A stretch of 64,000 nt of DNA, from the NCBI GenBank assembly GCA_049273695.1, contig JBASRE010000045.1, positions 33,352 to 97,351 of the forward strand, written 5' to 3'. Below are positions 32,206 to 39,849 of the stretch, one piece after another. Below the pieces are notes generated by a model. That model was not told the DNA's origin. It saw only the letters and a program-made list of their open reading frames with translations, and ran no database searches. The position numbers were made by a program, and so were the translations under genes. Source of the DNA: UBA11740 sp049273695. Its GTDB lineage: Bacteria > Acidobacteriota > Blastocatellia > Pyrinomonadales > Pyrinomonadaceae. Within the stretch, counting starts at the first letter, position 1. The number at the start of each line of letters is the position of its first letter.

Positions 32206-32240
32206 AAAGGCGAGTCCCGAACTCTCGGGACTCGCCTTTT
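32206..32240 (+). terminator. Strong intrinsic terminator
   Basis: A perfect 15-bp stem (AAAGGCGAGTCCCGA / TCGGGACTCGCCTTT), ACTC loop and TTTT end, 53 bases after the beta-helix stop. The A-run on the 5' side lets it act for the minus strand too, closing the convergent patatin transcript. Confidence 0.9.
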
Positions 32241-32425
32241 ATCTTTGGAAGAATGGCGTCGGGGGTTTTCAGACGTGAATTCCCTTCTTTCGATTTACTC
32301 CGCAAATTCGAAAATGCTTGTCCTTCCTCAACCTCTGCTTTTTCCACTAATCACGTCTGAGTGGACTGCCGACACGCAGGCGGCGCCAACGGGACACGGA
32401 GGCAGCCTTAATCGAACTCGGAAAG
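32241..32425. other. Spacer after terminator
   Basis: 185 bases between the terminator and the patatin stop. Contains GACGTGAATTCCC and CACGTCTGAG words, and no credible gene, hairpin or repeat that I can support. Confidence 0.4.
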
Positions 32426-35400
32426 TCATTTGTCCACGGCATTCTCCAATTCATGAAAGACCTTTTCGATGTCTCCACTTGATAGTCGAATCTTTGTGCT
32501 CAGCGCCTCAAGTCCTGCGATATCAAAGACCTTGTTGGCACAAAACTCGCCCAGCCTGCGATAGCTTTCAAATTGGGCTTCATCAAACCACTGATTTGCG
32601 GTCGTCTGCTGCGGAAAAAAGTTGTTCTCAAGAGCATACTGGCGAACGTCGGCCGTCACCGTCGGAACCACAGCAGGCTTAATATAGACTATGGTTCCGG
32701 TTGAAGGATCTGTGCCGTCAAGGCTGTTGTCGCGGGACGGATTTCGGCCCAGCACCTCCAGGTGTTTAGGCGAAAATCGAATTCGGCCTAACACGAAACA
32801 ACGATCCGAATCCATCGTCTGCCCCAACAGCGGATCCAAAGACAAATCGATTTCAGTTCCAAAGTCGATCCGGCACCGGCGAATCGCTTCGCCGAGGTCC
32901 TGAAAACAAGCGGGCTTCGGATCCGCGCCGCAGTCGACCAGGACAATGTAGCGGCAGCCGCGCTCAATCAGCGAATACAGGCCGGTATTGTCGAAATGTC
33001 CGCCGTCGGTTAGATAGCAGTAGGTAGACACATCATTTGTTTGAGAAAAGAATTCGCGCAACAAATAGAAAGGCCACAGTCGCGGCTGTGACGAGTTCCA
33101 CGTCTCCCGGTTGGGCGTGGGGGCCCAGTAACCAAGCCGCACATTTAAGAGTGTCATCAGCATCGCCAGCGCAGCAGTGGGCTTCTTCGAACCCATATTC
33201 GGACTAACTGCTGCGCCTGACGCCGCGATCGCAGTTCCCAAAGACAGTTGGCCGCTCATGTATTCTAGTGTCGGGCGATAGTCCGTGCGGGATGAGCCGC
33301 AGTACTTTTGCGATAGCGTGAAGGACGAGGCAGAACGTTGTGCTGTAGCCAGGTCGCGTCCCCCAACCAAATTCAGGGTTGTATTGATGAGATGGTAGGG
33401 GCCGCCACGTTCACAGTTATGTAATGAGCTAAGTAACAAATCGTCGCCGGCAACGGTTTCGGTAATCTCTGTCCGGCTGGCCTTACGGCGTCGCACATTG
33501 GAAGCGCCCAGGTAAGCTCGCACCAGTCGCCCTTTGTAAAACTGGTGCATCGACACGGCATTCGGATCGACCATCCAGCCAAGCGCTACCACCCAAACGA
33601 TGACCGCCGCCAACAGACCCAGCACGACCTTCCAGTTATAGACGGCTGGATTCTGGATAAGGCCAAGGAAAAATACAGTTGCTATCCCCAGGTAGGCGAG
33701 CGTAATAAGCCAGATCGAGCGACGATTGTCTCCTTCGCCCCAGAACACCTCGAACAGCACAAGCAAAAAACAAAACGCCGCGCCGGGAAACAAGATCGGG
33801 GTTAGGCCCTCGCCCAACGGAACTTTGGAAATCTGATGCAACCAATTGCGTAATAATAATCCAGCGATTTGCGCAAGCAGTACACTGATCAAAGCAAGCG
33901 CCCACAAAGAAGCCTTGCTATAAAGCAAATTCGATCGTTGAAATGTTCGCCTCAATTTAAGACCTTCAGCAGGACGCAATTGAAAAATCGCGGAACCGAA
34001 GATCAACCAGCTAATCGCCAGCGTAAGGCCCAGCAGAGTAAATCTGGTGCGGCCCGCCATCGTGACGGATGAGACGTTACGCGCCACCGGTTCGACCAGC
34101 AAAGAAATGGCAATCGCCAGACCCGCAAGAAACCGTAGCGCCGGGCGATCGTACTTCTTCAGATCCTTGGAAAACGCCCAATCAAGGATTCCTATTAACC
34201 GGCCCTCCGGAGGGTTTCCTGATTCGGCTAACTTCTCGATTACCAGGAAGCGCAGAAAAATCAAGACGCCGAGCAGCGCGGCAAGGACAAAAGGAAATAA
34301 CAGGATCTTGAATTGTCCCCAGCCTTCATGCTCCGTCGCCGACAAAACGTGAGTCAGGCAGGTGAAGCCCAACGGCACGATTAGACATAAAGCTGCCAAC
34401 GTCCAGCGCGCTTCCGGTCTTTTCATGAAAGTCCTGCTGCTCAACCATCGAATATTGAGAGTGGGCCCGGCCTTTGAGGGTTGACGTATCAGAAACAATC
34501 GATAAAGCATGGCGCCACCGGCGATGCACACCAGACTGAGGACAATGGAACGAATAACTTGTGCGGCTGGAGTCGCGGCGGTACTGGTCGTCTTAAAAAT
34601 CGCGCTGCCTATCGACCAACCAATCACGGTCAGAGAACCAATGAGGAGCAATCCGAACGTGCGTTCCACAATTGCGAGGGTACGAGCTTGATGGACTCCA
34701 GTTAGCTTTCCTCCGGCATTCTTCAGCTGATTGATAACTATACCTTTCCAACCCCCGGCGGGAATTACCCGCGTAAGGATTAATGATGTGACAACTACGG
34801 CGATGGCCGTCGAGACCCAGAACAGAACCGAACCCGAGACGGCGGTCATTAATGCCAGAATGAACCAGCTGCCCGTCACCATAGTCATTCCGATAAACAG
34901 CAACGCCGGCAAAGATGGCTCCAGGAGCTTGGACCATTTCACATCCTTCATCTCGTAGACGGCCAGGGCAATCAAAAGGGCGATGAAGAGTAAAGCCGCC
35001 ACATTCAACAGAGAAGGAACCCCGGTAACGTCGGCACGTGGTACCACCGGTGCCAGTGCTCGCAATAGGCGATTTGCAACCACTCCGGCCGAGGTCGCCA
35101 GTACCACCAACACCAGGGGCGGCGTCGCCGCAAAAATCATTCGGCTGATGAACGAGGGTTCACGCAAGGCTGAGCGATCGCCGCCCGTCGTCGGTTTGGC
35201 TCGCAAGGCCGTAAAAACGGAGCCCGCAATAGAGCCCACAATCGAAATGAACGACAAGACTGTGATTGAAATATTTTCAAAACCCACCAACTTACTCGGC
35301 AGTTGCTGGGTGCATATCCATGAAACCAACAACACGACGCCCACGACCGCGGTGGTGACAAGTATTTTGGCCTGGACCCGGGTGAAGCGGCTGCGGCGCA

Positions 35401-36757
35401 CGTCTTTTTTCCATCTCAAGGTCTCAGGGTCATCGAGGCCTGCCTCCTTTTGATTGAATCCCCAAAACCAGACAAACGCGACCATTATCAACGTTACCGC
35501 CGCCCAAACACCGAGCAATATCCATGCACTGTTGTCGAGAGCGCGAATCCAGTCCCCGACCGATTTGATTGAAAAGAGTCCGAACACGAGCAGCAGTAAG
35601 AGCGCGCCCAGACATATTATCTGCACGAGCCAATCGTTCCCCGAGGTAGTCTCTCGATTACATATCAGCCAGCCGATAGCGATCACGACGCTCCAGCTCA
35701 CCAGGAGGACGAGCGGAGCAAGCGTGAGAATCAGATCATGATATTTCGGCGAAAACATCTCCGCTAACGGATGTCCGAGCAGGAAGTACGCTTGGCCGAG
35801 CAGCATCACCGTAATCAGCAGCGGCAGCAGAATCAGCCAGGTAAGAATTAAATTGCGCGCAATCACAGACACTGCGCGCCAGGTATCCGCGCTGAGCATT
35901 CCTTTTCGCGGCGTCAGATAGTTGGCGAAAAGACGTAAGTGATGAATCGGATCTTTGTAAGCGTGCACTGACCCTTCGGCATTCTCGACTTTGTCATCAT
36001 TTGATCGGCGCACTGGCTCGATCATTTCGTCGGGCGGAAAATTATTCCGCAGTTCATACGGAAATGCGTCTTCCAGCTCAAACCGGTTTTCCCAACGCCG
36101 GTCGTTTTGGCGGCTCCGCGCCTTTTCCACTTCCGCCTTTTCCGCTTCGGTAAGTTTGGCCTGGGCTTCGGGATCAAGAACGGAAGCCAGCAGGTCAGCG
36201 TCGGCATGCGCTTCCGGATAATCATTCGTCTTGATGAATGCATTCAGTTGATCTACGAGCTTGTTCAGAAGCTCGTTCTTCGGACACTCGCCCTCGGTGT
36301 ATTTCGTGAGCAACCGGTAGGTGTCAGTGTCTCTCCGTCTGATTTGCTCTCGCAAAATCTTGCACACCTGGTCCTCGCCGTCCGCAATCCGTGCGACCAG
36401 ACTGGCATCGTTATGAATGTTACTCCTGTCCAGCTGGGGATTGCCTTTCCGCCTGACCACTTTTTCGTCACGCGACAACCACGCGCTCCACCAGCCACCG
36501 ACGTAACCGCCGCCTGAAACGGTCGAAAGGTAATCAAAGATGCGCAGAAGTTTGAGCCGGTTAAGCTCCTGAAGAAACCCCAGGCAAAACGTAGCACTGC
36601 GAATTCCCCCTCCCGACAATGCTAAGCCGACACAGTCATGCGTGGTGCTTTTATCGTCAGCATAGAATTGGCGGCGGCGGCGAATTGTAATCTCCGACTG
36701 TTCCTCCATATAGACAGAGGGAAAGCTTGAGGGCGGGACGTTGGTTAGGTCTGACAT
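32426..36757 (-). CDS. Giant patatin-like phospholipase with multi-spanning membrane insert
   Basis: 1,443 residues from the ATG at 36757 (MSDLTNVPPSS; AGGAAG 8-9 bases upstream). Patatin elements: oxyanion loop GLALSGGGIRSATFCLGFLQEL (about 44-65), nucleophile in YLSTVSGGGYVGGWWSAWLS (Ser about 81) and catalytic Asp in YCYLTDGGHFDNTGLYSLIERG (about Asp1251). Between nucleophile and Asp lie about 1,170 residues, mostly 15-20 hydrophobic helices in groups with short loops. The usual patatin core is under 350 residues, so this is a split catalytic domain around a membrane body. Likely a membrane lipase or lysophospholipase. It is the last gene of the ABC-AAA+ run. A cPLA2-like alternative is less likely given the DGG end. 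Confidence 0.85.
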   Translation of the reverse strand: MSDLTNVPPSSFPSVYMEEQSEITIRRRRQFYADDKSTTHDCVGLALSGGGIRSATFCLGFLQELNRLKLLRIFDYLSTVSGGGYVGGWWSAWLSRDEKVVRRKGNPQLDRSNIHNDASLVARIADGEDQVCKILREQIRRRDTDTYRLLTKYTEGECPKNELLNKLVDQLNAFIKTNDYPEAHADADLLASVLDPEAQAKLTEAEKAEVEKARSRQNDRRWENRFELEDAFPYELRNNFPPDEMIEPVRRSNDDKVENAEGSVHAYKDPIHHLRLFANYLTPRKGMLSADTWRAVSVIARNLILTWLILLPLLITVMLLGQAYFLLGHPLAEMFSPKYHDLILTLAPLVLLVSWSVVIAIGWLICNRETTSGNDWLVQIICLGALLLLLVFGLFSIKSVGDWIRALDNSAWILLGVWAAVTLIMVAFVWFWGFNQKEAGLDDPETLRWKKDVRRSRFTRVQAKILVTTAVVGVVLLVSWICTQQLPSKLVGFENISITVLSFISIVGSIAGSVFTALRAKPTTGGDRSALREPSFISRMIFAATPPLVLVVLATSAGVVANRLLRALAPVVPRADVTGVPSLLNVAALLFIALLIALAVYEMKDVKWSKLLEPSLPALLFIGMTMVTGSWFILALMTAVSGSVLFWVSTAIAVVVTSLILTRVIPAGGWKGIVINQLKNAGGKLTGVHQARTLAIVERTFGLLLIGSLTVIGWSIGSAIFKTTSTAATPAAQVIRSIVLSLVCIAGGAMLYRLFLIRQPSKAGPTLNIRWLSSRTFMKRPEARWTLAALCLIVPLGFTCLTHVLSATEHEGWGQFKILLFPFVLAALLGVLIFLRFLVIEKLAESGNPPEGRLIGILDWAFSKDLKKYDRPALRFLAGLAIAISLLVEPVARNVSSVTMAGRTRFTLLGLTLAISWLIFGSAIFQLRPAEGLKLRRTFQRSNLLYSKASLWALALISVLLAQIAGLLLRNWLHQISKVPLGEGLTPILFPGAAFCFLLVLFEVFWGEGDNRRSIWLITLAYLGIATVFFLGLIQNPAVYNWKVVLGLLAAVIVWVVALGWMVDPNAVSMHQFYKGRLVRAYLGASNVRRRKASRTEITETVAGDDLLLSSLHNCERGGPYHLINTTLNLVGGRDLATAQRSASSFTLSQKYCGSSRTDYRPTLEYMSGQLSLGTAIAASGAAVSPNMGSKKPTAALAMLMTLLNVRLGYWAPTPNRETWNSSQPRLWPFYLLREFFSQTNDVSTYCYLTDGGHFDNTGLYSLIERGCRYIVLVDCGADPKPACFQDLGEAIRRCRIDFGTEIDLSLDPLLGQTMDSDRCFVLGRIRFSPKHLEVLGRNPSRDNSLDGTDPSTGTIVYIKPAVVPTVTADVRQYALENNFFPQQTTANQWFDEAQFESYRRLGEFCANKVFDIAGLEALSTKIRLSSGDIEKVFHELENAVDK

Positions 36758-36780
36758 GGGCAATACTTCCTTTGTGAGAT

Positions 36781-36847
36781 CGCTCTGTGCAGAGCGGGTG
36801 TTAACCAAATATGAGCCGGTATGAAGTATCAACGGCCGGCGGGCCGT
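36781..36847 (-). promoter_or_regulatory. Two hairpins between the AAA+ and patatin genes
   Basis: CGCTCTGTGCAGAGCG (36781-36796, perfect) and ACGGCCGGCGGGCCGT (36832-36847) lie in the only large gap (91 bases) of this operon's distal half. They are positioned to affect read-through or mRNA stability of the patatin cistron. No T tract, so not a full terminator. Confidence 0.45.
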
Positions 36848-36848
36848 C

Positions 36849-39179
36849 TTAATCTTTAGATCGCCGATCCTGGTTACAGGAGTTAATAATCTCCTTCAAT
36901 CGTGGATTCGATGGAAAGTACGGGGAGTTGATAATGGCCTCGCAGATTTTTGGATCCAGCTTGATTACCCGCTTCAGAAAGTCTTCGGGAGCGCGATTCT
37001 TTCTCTTTTGGCCCGTCATATAATTGACCACCGCGGGCGCGTCATCCGCTCGAAAAAAGCACCACTCGATGAACGTCGAAAGGATTTCCGGCAACGAGCC
37101 CCGCATCGTTTCATCAAGCGCATCGATTTCGGCCGTAGACAGATGAAGCCATCGCTTCTCGTCCCCTCGCATGGTTATGATCGTTGATATGGCTTCAGCC
37201 AGTCGCTTTCCGTCAGCCGATCCCGACAACTTCGACACCAGAGCGTCAGAGTGCGAATGAGCCTCAGCAGGAACGTTCTTGTCGGCCTCCTCAGTTCGCG
37301 GCCGGCCCAGCACCGACACCGCCGCTTCCAGGTCCTCGCGGCGAATGATATTGCGCTTTCCCTTCCCCATTGACGCAACATCCAGTAGCTGCTCGAGGGT
37401 GCGGGCATTTCCAGTCAGTTCGGTGGTCCGAAGAAACTCGCAGGCTCCATCGTCCAGCGAAAGTCCGGGCGCATTTATCCGCTCGGCGCTGGAGAGAAAG
37501 TGTTGGGCCAACACCACGATGTCGGCGGGCCTTTCCCGCAACGGCGGAATCTCGATTACTTTCGAAACTCGCGTCCGCAGATCCTCGCGCACCAAACTGA
37601 TCGGCCTGTTGGTGCAACAGATCACCCTGACATCGACTTCAGTCGGCAGCCGCGAAGTCGGCCGGCGATTGCCTCTGGGCTCAACCGGGCGATGTTGTGC
37701 CCGCTTCGGCTCGAGCGTGCGTAAAAGCTTGACCTGAACATCCCTGTCAAGGTCAGCGAACTCATCGAGCACCAGTGTTCCCCGATCAGCCTGGTGAAAA
37801 ATGCCGGGCATATCCTGGTTGGGCGCACCGGTAAAGGCTGAAGCGTAAAAGCCAAACAATTCGCTATCGGCAAGTTCCTTGCTGTACCGCGCGCAGTTAA
37901 CGAACATGATGGTCCGGTTTGATCGCGGGGACATATCGTGAATGAATTGGGCCAGGCGTTCTTTGCCGGTGCCGGGTTCACCGGTGATAAGCACCGTTCG
38001 TCCTGCGTCGTCCTGAGCGATATTCCAGGCCTCGATGATCACGTCGATCATCTTTGGATCTTCTGCGACGAAGTCGTCGGGGACATTCATTGCCCGCCGG
38101 AGTTGCGGCCCCGAGGCCCGCTTGCCGCGCGCAAGGCGAATGAGCATATCGACATAAGTCGATTCCGTTCGATGTAGATAATCCACCCCAAGCTTGTGCG
38201 CCGTCTCGATAATCGACTCGCCGGCTTCAGTGGTGAGCGCCACGATCGGCAAGTCGGGAAAAGTCGTCTTCAGCCACGGCACGACCTCTTCCAGGCCGAA
38301 TCTGCTTTCGCCCTTTCCACGGCCAGAGTCATCTGGCGTTCCTGTATTGAAGAGGACGTCGGCGATAACCAGAGCCCACGATGGGTTCGCACCTAAATCA
38401 TGATTGGCTCGCAAAATATCTTTGCGCACCACGTCTAAATCATTTTCAAAACCGCGTTCTTTCCCGTATTTTTGGCCCGAGGAGAAATAGGCCCGCGCAA
38501 TGGGGTTCCGAACCGGCTCAGTGTTTCCGAGAGCCGTCTGATCTATCAGATGAAATCGTTCGCAGAACGACCGGCGCAATTCACCAATCTCCGCTTCGGC
38601 TTGATCTTCGAGTGCTGGTTTGCCGTCGTCTTTTTTGGTTCCGGTCCGGCCGAGGAGATCATCGATTACAAATACAAGCGGCAAGTCGTCAACCACAGCT
38701 TCGGGCCAGCTCAGTGACTCGGGCAGGTCGCGTAATCTCTTGGCGACATCGTCCAGCATGTGGGCGATCCGTGCGCGTCGTGCGTCGTGCAGCACCGGGC
38801 CGTCCTTCTTGAGCATCGGAGTTAATTCGCTGTTCAACTCTTCCAGCTTTGCCAAACAGTCTTTCACAATCCCAGTAACACCCGCCTCGCAGTTTTCGAA
38901 TTGCGTGTGGAGGTATTGCTGATACGAATCGCGAAACTCTTTGGGCCACGAATCGAAAACCGGCAAGTCCAGCAACTGGCGCGGCGACAAGGCATCCGGC
39001 GTAGCTTTGATCCACTGGACCAGGGCTTTGTAGTTTTTTTCCCAGTTCTTCAGCGACGCGGGTAACTCACCGCCCAGGGGAAAGTCCCGCACGACGTCTG
39101 CCAGGCGATCAAACCAATTGTGCTTCAGCGAGATTCGCTTGTTGGCCCAATCTGAGTAGGCTGGTAAAAATGAGTCCAT
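36849..39179 (-). CDS. NtrC-like AAA+ ATPase with receiver-like N-domain, no HTH
   Basis: 776 residues. Residues 1-160 helical; 165-350 include two stretches like receiver domains (DDLPLVFVIDDLLGR, then ANPSWALVIADVLF ... DLPIVALTTEAGESIIETAHKLGVDYL). AAA+ core: Walker A GEPGTGKE (400-407), sensor loop SAFTGA (447-452, canonical GAFTGA with its first Gly replaced), Walker B GTLVLDEFADL (467-477), Arg-rich RTRVSKVIEIPPLRERPADI. The C-terminal 150 residues (ending PEDFLKRVIKLDPKICEAIINSPYFPSNPRLKEIINSC) show no Fis-type HTH. So it may be a mechanical/signalling ATPase rather than a transcription activator. It starts 16 bases after the preceding gene. Confidence 0.8.
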   Translation of the reverse strand: MDSFLPAYSDWANKRISLKHNWFDRLADVVRDFPLGGELPASLKNWEKNYKALVQWIKATPDALSPRQLLDLPVFDSWPKEFRDSYQQYLHTQFENCEAGVTGIVKDCLAKLEELNSELTPMLKKDGPVLHDARRARIAHMLDDVAKRLRDLPESLSWPEAVVDDLPLVFVIDDLLGRTGTKKDDGKPALEDQAEAEIGELRRSFCERFHLIDQTALGNTEPVRNPIARAYFSSGQKYGKERGFENDLDVVRKDILRANHDLGANPSWALVIADVLFNTGTPDDSGRGKGESRFGLEEVVPWLKTTFPDLPIVALTTEAGESIIETAHKLGVDYLHRTESTYVDMLIRLARGKRASGPQLRRAMNVPDDFVAEDPKMIDVIIEAWNIAQDDAGRTVLITGEPGTGKERLAQFIHDMSPRSNRTIMFVNCARYSKELADSELFGFYASAFTGAPNQDMPGIFHQADRGTLVLDEFADLDRDVQVKLLRTLEPKRAQHRPVEPRGNRRPTSRLPTEVDVRVICCTNRPISLVREDLRTRVSKVIEIPPLRERPADIVVLAQHFLSSAERINAPGLSLDDGACEFLRTTELTGNARTLEQLLDVASMGKGKRNIIRREDLEAAVSVLGRPRTEEADKNVPAEAHSHSDALVSKLSGSADGKRLAEAISTIITMRGDEKRWLHLSTAEIDALDETMRGSLPEILSTFIEWCFFRADDAPAVVNYMTGQKRKNRAPEDFLKRVIKLDPKICEAIINSPYFPSNPRLKEIINSCNQDRRSKD

Positions 39180-39195
39180 TGGAGTTTTCTTTTTA

Positions 39196-39849
39196 TTACT
39201 TTCGAAACTGGGTCAGGGCTTGGCGCACATGATCGCCCAAAGCTTCACTGCCTGAATCCAAACCAGACCTGATACGAAGCGCCATCGCGTTAAGTGACGG
39301 CTCACTCTCACCAATAGTGAGGGCCGGTGCGAGCAGCAAGGCCGGGAGCATGTCCCCGCCTGGAGTGTGCAACTTCGCTCCGCTTTCCAATTCGCGAAGC
39401 GCGATTTCCAGACTTACACGCATGGCTAAGCGCGTCAGGGGCGAGTGATACCCGAGCAGGGCCTGAACCTCCGGATCTTGCGGCACAGTGTCTTCTGAAC
39501 CGGCAAACTTAAGTATTCGGGCGCGAGTTGCGGACTCGATCTTATCCCAGCCGCGGGTCAGCCCGAAGACTCTTTGACAATGATCGGCCAGATCGGTTTT
39601 TAGGTCGTGAAGCTCGGATGCAGAGGCCGGATCCGCACGATGCGTTAATACCACTGCATGAATTTTGTAACCCAGCATTTCCGCAGGAAGCTGGGGCTCC
39701 GGATCCGACAACATCACGTACGGCGGTCCATGACAAACCAGCACTACCGGCTCGTCGGGTTGGATCATTTCTTTCAGGTTATACGGACTCCGGGCATGTG
39801 ACGCGCTGGTGAAGCCGGCCAATCCGCCGCCCACGCAAATCGTTTTCAT
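39196..39849 (-). CDS. Unrecognised 217-residue protein, operon partner of AAA+
   Basis: Starts at ATG 39849, overlapping the stop of the 907-residue gene (ATGA); the longer frame upstream is not protein-like. N-terminal MKTICVGGGLAGFTSASHAR resembles a beta-strand/Gly-rich turn. Then IQPDEPVVLVCHGPPYVMLSD and YKIHAVVLTHRADPASASELHDLKTDLADHCQ suggest an alpha/beta fold. The rest is helical (SPLTRLAMRVSLEIALRELESG, ALRIRSGLDSGSEALGDHVRQAL). No family recognised. Tight coupling to its neighbours suggests a stoichiometric partner. Confidence 0.6.
   Translation of the reverse strand: MKTICVGGGLAGFTSASHARSPYNLKEMIQPDEPVVLVCHGPPYVMLSDPEPQLPAEMLGYKIHAVVLTHRADPASASELHDLKTDLADHCQRVFGLTRGWDKIESATRARILKFAGSEDTVPQDPEVQALLGYHSPLTRLAMRVSLEIALRELESGAKLHTPGGDMLPALLLAPALTIGESEPSLNAMALRIRSGLDSGSEALGDHVRQALTQFRK

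Noticed and set aside
36849..39179. Straightforward sigma-54 transcription activator
   Set aside because: The GAFTGA loop is altered and no helix-turn-helix ends the protein, so this role is not assumed.
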